Source: a virus. Taken from it: a stretch of 34,598 nt of DNA. Of this stretch, positions 6,872-16,400 are shown piece by piece (position 1 is the stretch's first letter; every line of letters begins with the position of its first letter). The stretch is taken from IMG/VR virus record IMGVR_UViG_3300031658_002151, positions 1 to 34,598 of that record; one strand, given 5' to 3'. The notes under the pieces were generated by a model. That model was not told the DNA's origin. It made no database searches and was given only the letters and a program-made list of their open reading frames with translations. The translations under genes were made by a program, and so were the position numbers.

Positions 6872-7595
6872 AATTTACAGCCATGTTAATTAGCTCTTCT
6901 AGTGATTCTATTTCTTTAATATTTCTTAAGTGAAACACTTGAGACTTCCCCTCATTTTTTGCAAACTCAGTGGCAAATTTTATCTTACGATTTATTTGTT
7001 TAATATTTCTAACAGGATAATGCGCCAAATACATATTACTTATTTCAATAGAGGGTATTCTTTTATCATTGTAATGAATACAATGGCTTCCTAACATAAG
7101 AATTCCATTTACATTTTTAGGAATTATTACTTTGTAGGCATATTCTGGCTCCTTACTTCTTTGATCAGTCATCTCTAAAGGATAATTTTTATGGTCAAGT
7201 TTATTAGGAATATAGCATTTCCATTTAATTAATCCTACATGATTATCTGGTATTGAAAAAAGTTCATCAAAATTTTTCGCATGTATAAATTCGTCCGCGT
7301 CTAAACAAAACAAAAAGTCTGGGGCAAGTTCAGCCGTTTTAATTTTTTCTTTAAAAAGATTAGTTGTTATTAAGTAATCTTTTGTATTGCTGTATTTTGT
7401 ATATACAACCTCCAGTCTTCCCTTGTATTCAATAGACAGCTTTTCAAGTATCTCAATAGAGCCATCAGTTGAATTGTTGTCTATTACCGTGATTGCATCT
7501 AGCTTTGTTAAGTTATGTCTAATACTAGATTCAAGAATATCGGCACTATTACCAGACATCATAATTGCTTTTACAAGATTGTTTTTATTTATCAT
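6849..7595 (-). CDS. GT2-type glycosyltransferase
   Basis: A 248-aa GT-A-fold transferase: an N-terminal nucleotide-binding region (AIMMSGNSADIL, TVIDNNSTDGS), and the metal-binding DADEF motif at residues 99-103. It then has HCIHYND and LAHYPVR, as in the Glyco_tranf_2_4-like group often found in surface polysaccharide loci. No membrane segment is present, so it is probably cytoplasmic. The start overlaps the desaturase gene by 11 bases. Its end contains a run of eight A at the junction with the radical SAM gene. Donor and acceptor are unknown. Confidence 0.82.
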   Translation of the reverse strand: MINKNNLVKAIMMSGNSADILESSIRHNLTKLDAITVIDNNSTDGSIEILEKLSIEYKGRLEVVYTKYSNTKDYLITTNLFKEKIKTAELAPDFLFCLDADEFIHAKNFDELFSIPDNHVGLIKWKCYIPNKLDHKNYPLEMTDQRSKEPEYAYKVIIPKNVNGILMLGSHCIHYNDKRIPSIEISNMYLAHYPVRNIKQINRKIKFATEFAKNEGKSQVFHLRNIKEIESLEELINMAVNYGFKKND

Positions 7596-8370
7596 ATTTT
7601 TTTCTATTTACATTAACAACATTGGTTGCTAATACATTTTTAATAATCCACGCAGAAAGGTCTTGTTCAGTTTCTTTTATTTTATGTGTATATGAATATG
7701 GAAATGCATGATGATTATTATGCAAACCAGTTCCAAGAGTTATCCAATTAACCCACCTTAAATTTGTACTATAGTCTTTAGTGTTAAAGTTTCTGCTTCC
7801 ATATTTATGACATAATATATTAACTAAATGTGCGCTATGGGAACTTAAGGTTACTCCTATAATTAAAAAGTAAAGTGTAAAGTTTAAACTGCACAAAGCA
7901 CATAGTAATAAAAATGTATAGTAAAGTTTAATGTAGTGTTTATTTACAAACAAGTAAAACTTATTACATATTAACCTTTTATTGATTGGAACTTTTGAAT
8001 GATCAATATATTCAGAGTATAGATAACCTTGCCCTATCCAAGTCATAAATGGATGGGTTGTTGGGTGTAATAAATCTTTTGGAGTGTCTGAATGTATATG
8101 ATGCCTGATGTGGACTTGAGAATAACCTATTGGTTCTCCCATTCCAGACATAAAACTACATAGCCATATAAAGTATTCCATAGGTTTGTTGCACTCAAAA
8201 CTAGAATGGCTATAGTATCTATGTAAACCAATAAAGTGTCCAACGATAGCAAGTAAAAAATACGATAATAAAGATACGAAAAGATATAGTGGTTCCCATA
8301 AAATGATTAACCCAATTATAGACCCCAGAGTAAATACTGGTATTTTAAATCTTAATAACTTTTTAATCAT
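7585..8370 (-). CDS. Membrane fatty-acid (acyl-CoA delta-9-type) desaturase
   Basis: A 261-aa integral membrane di-iron desaturase. All three histidine boxes are intact: HRYYSH (His50-His55), HIRHH (His87-His91) and HNNHH (His217-His221). Hydrophobic helices lie at about 12-45, 63-78 and 146-176. The family inserts a cis double bond into acyl chains. Length is near the bacterial minimum. It overlaps the aminotransferase gene by ATGA and the glycosyltransferase by 11 bases, so it is co-translated with sugar-modifying genes. In a phage it could alter host membrane or lipid A acyl chains, which is inference. Confidence 0.9.
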   Translation of the reverse strand: MIKKLLRFKIPVFTLGSIIGLIILWEPLYLFVSLLSYFLLAIVGHFIGLHRYYSHSSFECNKPMEYFIWLCSFMSGMGEPIGYSQVHIRHHIHSDTPKDLLHPTTHPFMTWIGQGYLYSEYIDHSKVPINKRLICNKFYLFVNKHYIKLYYTFLLLCALCSLNFTLYFLIIGVTLSSHSAHLVNILCHKYGSRNFNTKDYSTNLRWVNWITLGTGLHNNHHAFPYSYTHKIKETEQDLSAWIIKNVLATNVVNVNRKKYDK

Positions 8371-9464
8371 TGAAATGCATTAATACGTTCTACTATTTTT
8401 TGAACTTGAGAATCCGTCAACCTTGGATGTAAAGGAATGCTTAGACAATCTTCATTTAGTAATTCACAATTGTCTAATTTAACATTAGTCTGATTATAGA
8501 TAGAATTTAAATGTAAAGGATGAAACCTAAGTGTAGTATAGATTCCTTCATTTAATAAGTATCTAGCTAATTGGTCTCTATTTTTTGCCCTTATGCTATA
8601 TGTAAAATAGGAATGCCTATCCCCATCGTTAGCATTTACTGGGAGGGTAACATTGCGTAACGAGTCCTGATAATACTGCCAAACATCCTTGCGTCTTTGT
8701 TGTAGCTCATTAATCCTATCAAGTTGAGCAAGCGCAATAGAGGCAGATATATTTGTAGGAATCATTTTTATAAACGGTTCACTTATATCATATTCCCACC
8801 ATCTTTCTTTTGTTGAGGATTGAGAAAAGCTAGAAGAACCAACTCCACAATATCTCAGCTTATTTGCCTTCTCTATTAGACTTGGGTTTTTTGCCGCTAA
8901 CCCACCACCTTCTCCAGCAGCCAGATTTTTAACAGAGCCAAAGCTGTATATCCCAACTTCAGAAATGTTGCCACATGGTTGTCCTTTGTACACGCTATCA
9001 ACAGCATGTGCTGCATCTTCTATAATTGGAAGCCCTATTTTTTTAACTTCATCCATATCAACAGGAAGGCCAGCATAGTGAACTACCATAATTGCTGCGG
9101 TTTTATTTGTTATCTTATTTTCAATATGCTCCCTTGTAACATTCATTGTTGTTAAATCAACATCACAAAAAACTGGTTTGTGTCCAGCCATAACTACAGC
9201 ATTGGCGCATGCAATCCATGTAAAACTTGGGATTATAATTTCAGAACATTTTGGCAAATCAAGTAATTTAATTGCCATAAATAAAGCATTTGATCCAGAG
9301 TCCACCATAGCAAATGATGATAAGTTATAAGCATTTTTAAACTTTAATTCAAACTCAGATACTTTTTTACCTAGGGATAGCCATTGGCTTTCAAGACATT
9401 CTGTTACATTGTCAATTTCTTTTTTACCAATGTCAGAACCAAACACAGAAATCATTTCATTCAT
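8367..9464 (-). CDS. DegT/DnrJ/EryC1-family sugar aminotransferase
   Basis: A 365-aa PLP enzyme of full family length. It has FAMVDSGSNAL for phosphate binding, IIPSFTWIACANAV, the PLP-contacting EDAAHA (Asp150), and catalytic Lys179 in YSFGSVKNLAAGEGG. C-terminal LRFHPLHL and LSIPLHP are typical. Members transfer an amino group from glutamate to 3- or 4-keto nucleotide sugars. No dehydratase is seen in the window, so the keto-sugar would come from the host. It lies 4 bases after the acyltransferase gene, which probably acylates its product. Confidence 0.9.
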   Translation of the reverse strand: MNEMISVFGSDIGKKEIDNVTECLESQWLSLGKKVSEFELKFKNAYNLSSFAMVDSGSNALFMAIKLLDLPKCSEIIIPSFTWIACANAVVMAGHKPVFCDVDLTTMNVTREHIENKITNKTAAIMVVHYAGLPVDMDEVKKIGLPIIEDAAHAVDSVYKGQPCGNISEVGIYSFGSVKNLAAGEGGGLAAKNPSLIEKANKLRYCGVGSSSFSQSSTKERWWEYDISEPFIKMIPTNISASIALAQLDRINELQQRRKDVWQYYQDSLRNVTLPVNANDGDRHSYFTYSIRAKNRDQLARYLLNEGIYTTLRFHPLHLNSIYNQTNVKLDNCELLNEDCLSIPLHPRLTDSQVQKIVERINAFQ

Positions 9465-9468
9465 ATAT

Positions 9469-10050
9469 TTACTCTTCTATATTTTTCTTGATTGCCCTAG
9501 CTGGCTTGCCAGCTAAAACTAAATTATCTCCAAATGATTTAGTGACAACTGTGCCAGCACATATTCTACAGTTATTACCAACAGATACCCTAGGGACTAT
9601 AACAGAGCCAGACCCAATTACAACGCAATCTCCGATAGTTACATATTCTGCAATATGAACATTACTTCCCACCCTGCAATAGTCACCAATCTTAGTTCCA
9701 ACATCTATGTTGCTAAATGAATGCACCCAGCTAGCAAAACCTATTTCAGCTAATGCCCCCACTGAACAGTAGTTGTTTAAAAAAGCAGCATCCTTTACTG
9801 TTGAGTAGTTTGAAACCGCCGCAATGTTACTTATAAACTTAACATGGTTTCTGTCTTTATAAAAGTTGTAATACTCTTTTCTAAAGTAAGGGTCGCCATT
9901 AGCAACAAAAACATTTTGGCTTGTGCTTTCCTTTGTATTCTTACGCCCATCCATCGTATCATCGAAGAATATAAATTCATTTTTTTCGTCAGTTGAAATA
10001 TCCTGTACAATCCAAGACATTTTACCTCGGCAGATAACATCAATAAACAT
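9469..10050 (-). CDS. NeuD/PglD-like left-handed beta-helix acyltransferase
   Basis: A 193-aa product. The N-terminal part resembles a PglD_N sugar-binding domain (FIFFDDTMDG). From about residue 75 it shows hexapeptide repeats of the left-handed beta helix (AEIGFASWVHS, NIDVGTKIGDYCRVG, VTIGDCVVIGSGSVIV, VSVGNNCRICAGTVV), ending in LAGKPARAIK. The family transfers acetyl or other acyl groups to amino or hydroxyl groups of sugars. Its position just upstream of the aminotransferase suggests N-acylation of an amino sugar. The exact sugar and acyl donor are unknown. Confidence 0.86.
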   Translation of the reverse strand: MFIDVICRGKMSWIVQDISTDEKNEFIFFDDTMDGRKNTKESTSQNVFVANGDPYFRKEYYNFYKDRNHVKFISNIAAVSNYSTVKDAAFLNNYCSVGALAEIGFASWVHSFSNIDVGTKIGDYCRVGSNVHIAEYVTIGDCVVIGSGSVIVPRVSVGNNCRICAGTVVTKSFGDNLVLAGKPARAIKKNIEE

Positions 10051-10053
10051 TTA

Positions 10054-10572
10054 TTATAAATTTACCTTATCTTGTACATAAATCTCAAAATTATTAAATA
10101 CAATATTTGCTGCCAATTCACAAAAACCTGTGAACTCCTCAAGTGTCATTGGGACTTTTTGATTTTGTTTATTAAGCCAATAGAAATTAATAGGCAGCTT
10201 CCCTGTAATATTTGCGCATGCAGCATACCCAGTTATATGGGCATAAGTATTTTGGTGAAAGTTAAATGTGTGACCCATGTATTGAACATCGGATAAGATG
10301 CTATCCATATATTTTTTATAAATCTTTTCTTTAGGTGTAGGCACTATAACTTCATCAATGACAGCTTCTGTTGGCTCAATAGCTGGAGTATATGAATTGC
10401 TATCAGGAACATACTTCCAGTTAATTGATGGTTTAACATCCATAGAAGTTACATCAATAACATTTAACATATCTTTATTATACTCAGGCAAGTCCCTGCC
10501 CTTGAATGAAGAAATTACAATGTCATCCTTACTTAAAATAATATAGTCATTACCTGCTGTTGTGATTGCCAT
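10054..10572 (-). CDS. DUF4376-like tail-associated protein
   Basis: A 172-aa product. The N-terminal half (NDYIILSKDD, INWKYVPDSNSYTPA) is poorly conserved. The C-terminal half, about 85-172, resembles DUF4376: VQYMGHTFNFHQNTYAHITGYA, then INFYWLNKQNQKVPMTLEEF. Proteins with this domain are encoded next to phage tail fibres. The order here, tail fibre, Gly-rich adhesin, glycosyltransferase, then this gene, fits a tail accessory or assembly role. It could also be a minor tail component. Confidence 0.68.
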   Translation of the reverse strand: MAITTAGNDYIILSKDDIVISSFKGRDLPEYNKDMLNVIDVTSMDVKPSINWKYVPDSNSYTPAIEPTEAVIDEVIVPTPKEKIYKKYMDSILSDVQYMGHTFNFHQNTYAHITGYAACANITGKLPINFYWLNKQNQKVPMTLEEFTGFCELAANIVFNNFEIYVQDKVNL

Positions 10573-10583
10573 CTATATTTCCT

Positions 10584-11303
10584 TTACCATATTTGTCTTG
10601 TTTGTGAATCAATATGACCGACTTTTACATCGCCCCTTACACCAACTTTATAACCAGCATCCCATACTTTTTTAAAGAAGTATGAATCCTGAGTTTCCCC
10701 TGGTTGCCAATCTATATCTTGCTCTGGTTTATGCTCTACTGTTTTAAACCATGGATATTCTATTCTTCTAAACAAGTCCAAATCATATAGTGTAAACCCT
10801 TGTGGAATTAAACAACACTGAGTTATGTTTTCATCTTCGGAAATAGGGGGAACATCCATGTTCCATTCTCCAGTATGTGGGCATCCCCATGCAATTGGAG
10901 CATGCTCAATGCAATCCCTTGATGGCTTTGTCCAATAGACCCCAGAGATCGCCCAATACTTATCACCAGATTGCTCATGCTTTAGGAAAGATTCAACTAA
11001 CTTTATAATTCCATCTGGCGGCGGCAAGTTATCATCTTCCATTGTTAATAAAAACCTAGAAGATGATAACTTTGGGTCATTCAATATGAGCTGGACTCCT
11101 GTATTATACGCATCATCTACTGTGCCGTTTGCCATAAACAACTTTGTGAAATTATGATTGACTGGAGTAATTAATTTAAACCAAGAATCTACAACTTGCA
11201 CATCAACACTACCCCTAGTAGGGATAATGCACACAATAGATTTGTTTTGATATGAATTAAGATTGACGTATGTAGTTAAGTCTTTTTTTATATTCTCATA
11301 CAT
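10584..11303 (-). CDS. GT-A-fold glycosyltransferase
   Basis: A 239-aa product. It has an N-terminal IVCIIPTRG, a DxD-like metal site in LLTMEDDNLPPP (Glu89-Asp91), and a later TQDSYFFKKVWDAGYKVGV with VGHID, the usual acceptor-side and metal-ligand pattern of GT-A enzymes. No signal peptide or membrane helix is seen. It starts only 6 bases after the Gly-rich tail adhesin gene. It could therefore glycosylate the adhesin or another virion protein, or act on host glycans with the other island enzymes; the sequence does not decide. Confidence 0.77.
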   Translation of the reverse strand: MYENIKKDLTTYVNLNSYQNKSIVCIIPTRGSVDVQVVDSWFKLITPVNHNFTKLFMANGTVDDAYNTGVQLILNDPKLSSSRFLLTMEDDNLPPPDGIIKLVESFLKHEQSGDKYWAISGVYWTKPSRDCIEHAPIAWGCPHTGEWNMDVPPISEDENITQCCLIPQGFTLYDLDLFRRIEYPWFKTVEHKPEQDIDWQPGETQDSYFFKKVWDAGYKVGVRGDVKVGHIDSQTRQIW

Positions 11304-11309
11304 AAAATT

Positions 11310-12005
11310 CTACCATTGAATAATTAATAAACCAGATCCGCCATCACCACCAACTCCTGCTGAACCCCCTTTACCAGCTCCGCCTGCCCCAGTATTAGCA
11401 GTAGCAGATGCGCCAGCCCGTCCAGTTGCACCAGCATAATTATAAAATGGTGTTGCTGCACCATTACCACCTAGCGATGAAGTTGTCTTGCTGTTCGCTA
11501 TTGGCCCCCCACCTGTATTACCAGCAAAGGATAGAGGGGTAGTTGTTCTTTCAACCGTTGTAGTTATTTCTTGTGCAGACACATCTAGTGCAGAACCCCC
11601 ACCGCCACCAGAGCCAGCAGTAGAGCCAGATGCATTTGTTCCAGCAACCCCTGGGTTAGCAGAAACGAGCGCACCAAAACTAGACGCTAAATTAGTTGCT
11701 CCAACGGTTACTGTATATGTTGTGCCTGGAACAACATCTGCTCGATAGTTCCAAATAACAGCGGCAGAACCACCACCACCACCACCAGAATAAAATGTAC
11801 TTCCAGAACTGCTGTATTGCGAACCATTACCACCTTTGCCGCCACCGCCAAACATAGTTAATTGAACTCGATATATTCCAGCTGGCGCAACCCATGTGCC
11901 AGACGAGGTAAATGTTTGAGCGTTTTTAAATGTATCGTATGCTGATGATGTTTGATATGTCCCATCTGGGAAATATACTCCATTTTCGTCTAATTTTACT
12001 GACAT
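11310..12005 (-). CDS. Glycine-rich phage tail adhesin
   Basis: A 231-aa product. The short N-terminal module DENGVYFPDGTYQTSSA is common in tail fibre tips. It is followed by FTSSGTWVAPAG and many poly-Gly stretches (FGGGGKGGNG, SGGGGGGSA, GSGGGGGSA, GGAGKGGSAGVGGDGGSG), ending in LLIIQW. This resembles Gly-rich_2-type tail proteins and, in general style, receptor-binding tips built of polyglycine helices. It directly follows the tail-fibre gene. Receptor binding is inferred from family and position. Confidence 0.8.
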   Translation of the reverse strand: MSVKLDENGVYFPDGTYQTSSAYDTFKNAQTFTSSGTWVAPAGIYRVQLTMFGGGGKGGNGSQYSSSGSTFYSGGGGGGSAAVIWNYRADVVPGTTYTVTVGATNLASSFGALVSANPGVAGTNASGSTAGSGGGGGSALDVSAQEITTTVERTTTPLSFAGNTGGGPIANSKTTSSLGGNGAATPFYNYAGATGRAGASATANTGAGGAGKGGSAGVGGDGGSGLLIIQW

Positions 12006-12029
12006 TTTTATTAATCCTTAATTAAGAAA

Positions 12030-13412
12030 TTAAACTGTACCAAATGAAGTAACGCTACCTATTACAGTAAAGTTTCCACTTGAATCCATTTTACCTACAT
12101 TAGTTCCAGCGTAGTTAAAATATAGCGTTGTTCCACTGGGAGTTACATTCCACCCTCCAGCATTTGTAATGCTCCCTGCTGAAGATACTCCCCAAGAAGT
12201 TGCTGTACCATTAGTAGTTAAGAACTTACCTGCGTTGCTTGTCTGGCTTGGAAGAGCATCTCCATCAGCTCCAGCAGGGCCAACCACGGTTGAGTCGGCT
12301 CCAGTAGGTCCTGTAGGCCCTGTAGGCCCTGTGGGTCCTGTAGGTCCTACTACTGTAGAGTCAGCCCCTGTAGCACCTGTAGCACCTGTAGCACCTGTAG
12401 GAAGCCCTAAACTTAGTACACCCGTACCTGAATCGTAACTAGATGTAGCAGAGCCACCAACTGATACTGTAGATGTAGATGTAGTTAAGGTTGTTATCTC
12501 ACTTGCTTTTGTTGTCGCTATGCCAGCTTGTGTTGTAGCTGTAGACGCTGATGTAGATGCCCCAGATGCAGATGCGCTTGCCTCACTAGCTTTAGTTGTA
12601 GCAATTCCTGCTTGAGTAGTAGCTGTAGAAGCACTAGATGCTGCATTTGTTTCAGCAGTTTCTGCATTTGTTTCGGCAGTCTCTGCATTTGTTTCAGCCG
12701 TTTCTGCTGCTGCTTGTGCTGCCTCCGCTGCTGCTTGTGCTGCTCCTGCTGCTGCTGCATCAACTACCAATGACCATTTTGCAACGTCGGTATTTGTACT
12801 GATTGGTAATGCACCACTGGATACATGAGCTGTTGTAGCAAGATAAACGTTACTATTAGTAGTATCTTTAACAATGTCACGATTCTGAAAAGATATACCA
12901 GCAGCCCAGTTTCCACGCCAGTTACCAATAGGGTCCCCAGGAACAGGATCGCCGTTAGCATCAAATGCCAATGTCTTGCCAGCACGAGAAGTGTTGATTG
13001 GCAACGTCATGTTTATCGTAGTGGGGTCAGTAAGAGGAGCTTTAATAGAACGCTCTGCACTCTCAGCAACCTGTTGCACTAGGATTGTCTGAGAATCCAT
13101 TTCATCATTAAGAGTGTTAGCAAAAAAGTCTCCGCCAGTAGTAAAGTCAGTAGTGCGCTCTATAGCTCGTGAACCAACAATAGTAATACGATTAGTATCA
13201 GCAGCTGCAACGACCAATGTAATTGAGCCAGTTCCCAAAGTGGAACTAATTGCTACCGTATAGTCTGTTGTTAATGTTAGAAGTACATCGTCTTGATACA
13301 CATTAATATCTGTGTTGATCAGCACTTCAAACTCAAAAGCATACGGTCCTGCACCAGCTGAACCAGTGTAGACTACTCGTCTTGCTACGTTACTTATTGG
13401 ATAATCTGCCAT
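12030..13412 (-). CDS. Tail fibre with T7-like N-terminus, coiled-coil and collagen-like repeats
   Basis: A 460-aa modular product. Residues 1-130 resemble the T7 tail-fibre attachment domain (YPISNVARRVVYTGSAG, NDEMDSQTI). Residues about 218-305 are an Ala/Thr/Glu-rich coiled coil with ETAETNA units and a duplicated segment (TATTQAGIATTKASE twice). Residues about 340-384 are Gly-X-Y collagen-like repeats (GATGATGATG, GPTGPTGPTG) with two copies of GADSTVVGP. The C-terminal 75 residues are a small tip. It should trimerise and attach to the tail. The low-complexity DNA is prone to length change. Gene 17 position in T7 order. Confidence 0.88.
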   Translation of the reverse strand: MADYPISNVARRVVYTGSAGAGPYAFEFEVLINTDINVYQDDVLLTLTTDYTVAISSTLGTGSITLVVAAADTNRITIVGSRAIERTTDFTTGGDFFANTLNDEMDSQTILVQQVAESAERSIKAPLTDPTTINMTLPINTSRAGKTLAFDANGDPVPGDPIGNWRGNWAAGISFQNRDIVKDTTNSNVYLATTAHVSSGALPISTNTDVAKWSLVVDAAAAGAAQAAAEAAQAAAETAETNAETAETNAETAETNAASSASTATTQAGIATTKASEASASASGASTSASTATTQAGIATTKASEITTLTTSTSTVSVGGSATSSYDSGTGVLSLGLPTGATGATGATGADSTVVGPTGPTGPTGPTGPTGADSTVVGPAGADGDALPSQTSNAGKFLTTNGTATSWGVSSAGSITNAGGWNVTPSGTTLYFNYAGTNVGKMDSSGNFTVIGSVTSFGTV

Positions 13413-13414
13413 TC

Positions 13415-16400
13415 TTAATTTACTCCGCTTGGTCGTTTCAGTGTGCGTTTAATTTCATTAACTTTTTCTTGAATCCTGCGTCTTAAAGCAAATGACTGTT
13501 CGCTGTCACCATTATATAGTTCATACCTTGCCTTTTCAAATGCTATTTGAAATATGCTTTCTACTGCTTTTTCTCTACCATCCGCAGTCCCGTTTATAAA
13601 ATGAGATTTATCTGCAATATTAACAACCTGTTGCTTCAAAGTAAATCCTTTTGAATTTTCTTGGTTAGCAAGTTCTAATAGCTTATCATATTCATCAGCT
13701 GACAATTTAACAGACGCTGGGATTTCTCTTGTTTCCCCATTAATTTCTACTCTAACAGTTTGCTCAAAAGTTTTTGGTGGCTTTTTAGAATCGACTCCAG
13801 CCAATGTCATTATTTCAAATGCTTTATCTTCCTTACCTGCTGAAACCCTCATGCCAGAAATTGAATTTAAATGTTTTTCAGTTTCATTAAATATAGTTTT
13901 AGTTGGTGTTCCGTAGCTTGTGCCAGATGTTAAATCCATTTGCTGCCCATACCCAGCAACAATTCCAGCAATTCCGTTAGGCAAATCAGGGTCAACAGGA
14001 TATTCACGTTTGGTTGGGTCAAGATTTTGAAACAGTTGTTTTCTTAAACCACTCATTGGAACAATAGCGTTCCAGCCGTTATCAACAGCCCACGCCATAG
14101 AATTATTAATTGCATCGGTAAATATTGTTTCAGAAGCAAATAATTTAGGGATGCTTGACCCAAACTCCTGAATACCTTGAAGCATAGGCTGTTCTAAAGC
14201 AACTGAATACATCCCAAGAATTGCAGCAGCAGCAGCTCCAAGCACATCACCTTCTTCTAACTTGTTCACATTTTCTGCGTAAATTGCACCAATCCCAAGA
14301 CAGTAACCAACTGTACTTAATCCAGAATACGATCTAAATAATTTACCTTCATACTCCCCCGTGCCTAAGCTCCAGTTGTTTGATTGCCCAAATTTAGCTT
14401 CAGCAATTTTCATACGGGCTTCATAAGATAAGCCCTCTGAGTTTGAAATATCCTCAACTCTTGAAAAAGGCAATGCCCCTTGTGCCAACCACCTTTCTCT
14501 CTCAGCTTTATCTGAAGGACCAGATCCAGTAGTATTACCTTCTAACGCATAGTTAGCACACATTGCAATTGCCCCTGTGCCAATAGCTACGCGAGAAGTT
14601 GCTAAATCTCTTTTTAGATAATCACCAGAATTTAAATCCTTTAAGATATCATCTTTAGTTTTAATAAGGTTTTTTTGAAAGTCTGAAACATAATCTGGTG
14701 CGCCATCTAACGCTTTATAAAGCGCACTTGGGGCATCATAAAGAACCTTTAATGGAGTTCGATTTACAGCTTGAATAAAATCATTCATTGGAGTAACTAA
14801 GAAAGGCATATGTGCTTTCATCATTACCCCAATTGGATTCTTCATTGACGTAAGTTTGTCTAACACTTCGGTGGTTTTACCAGCAGCAGTGTTAGTGTCA
14901 GGTTTTGATTCAAGTCCCCAATAACGAGCTTCTTGCAAAACGTCATCTGGTGGATTTTCAAATGTTTCTCTGCTGGCTTGAGTAAACGCATCAAAAGCTT
15001 CGTCTTCCGTCTTGCCTAAATCTATTGCTAACTCTTGTGCTGCAATGCCTTTTCGCATAGCAAGGGATTCTAACCCCATTTGGTAATGTACTCCTTTAGT
15101 AAACTCACTCACAGTTAAAACTGAACGTCCACCATAGGCAGATGCAAAGTTATATGAACCAGCCATAAATTTAACTATTGGATTTGATGCTGGGTCAATG
15201 TCAAAAAAATCTGGCCTTACTTGCATATCAAGGCGATTCCGCCCACCAATACCAGATGTTTTGTTTTTCCAAGCATAACTAGCTGCACCAAGTCCATGTT
15301 TAATTCCAGCATGTAAGGATGCAATTTGTGCAATGCTTTCCCCTGCATAAGCTTTATTTTTAGAGCCGATACCAACAAGACCCCTGACGCTTCCAACACC
15401 CCAAGCTCCAAGCGTTTCTGCTGGTCTAAGCGCCACTCTTGGAAGGTCACCTGCAACAATCCTGCCTAACGTTGCTGTGCCTGAAACCATACCGCTAACA
15501 AGTGTGCCAAGCATACCTTGCATTTTTCCAGTAGCAGCAGCATCAATAAGTTTTCTTTGTTTAGCTGGGTTTCCTTCATTAGCTTTATGAACTTTAAAGA
15601 ATCTTTCTATGTCTTCTTTTGATTTGAATACGTCATTTATTTGTTCAAATTCAACACCTGCTACTGGCCTCATTTTTAATATACCAAATGATTGAGCTAA
15701 ATTTGTTCCATATCCTTTTACAGAGCGCAACACTAAGCTATTAAAAGCAATTGCTTTTACTGCTGTCTGATAGTCATCATTAGTAGCAACACCATTAAGA
15801 ACTTTTGTACCAATGTCATTAAGCTGTTTTGCACTCCATTCCTCAGCAAGAACAACCCTGTATGAGTTTTCAGGAGTAACGTTTACATTGCCGCCAGTAA
15901 GCTGTTTAATAAAATCTGAGTCAAATCCTTTGCCTTCTATTTTTTTTGCAATATCGGTATATGATACATTTTTTGTTACAATATTTGCTTGTGAAGCAAT
16001 AGCATCTAAAGCTGGGGCTAAATCGCCAGCCCTAGCTAAGTTAAACACTTGGTCTGGTGGTAATAACTCTTTAGGTAAATTCTCACCTTCAACCACTTTA
16101 GGTAATTTTTTTAATTTTTTCTTTGATTTTTTAATAGCAGAATTTAATTCTTCTGGCGTAATAATGGGTTCTTGGTCTAATTTTTTATTAATGTCAATAG
16201 GTTTAGGCTGCACATTTTCTGTAGCTCCAAGAGTTACTTCCGTCAATGCAAGGTCGTCAGCAGGTTGAGTTGTTGCTTCAATTAATTCTTTAGCTTCGGT
16301 TTGATTTTTAATATCATCTGCCGTTTTTGCAATTTCTAATTTTTCTTTTGCACTAATCTTTTTAATTGTAGGTTGAAGTTTTCTACTTTCCTTAATCACA

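Noticed and set aside
12169-12438. Pro/Val-rich plus-strand frame of 89 aa
   Set aside because: It is the mirror of the collagen-like repeats of the tail fibre gene; its low complexity is explained by that coding sequence.
11310-13412. Diversity-generating retroelement acting on the tail adhesins
   Set aside because: No reverse transcriptase gene or template/variable repeat pair is visible in the window.
15813-16268. 151-aa plus-strand frame, and similar long antisense frames at 4176-4436, 19480-19779, 20644-21033 and 24759-25070
   Set aside because: They lie wholly or mostly within well-supported minus-strand genes, have no family motifs and are expected by chance opposite long genes.
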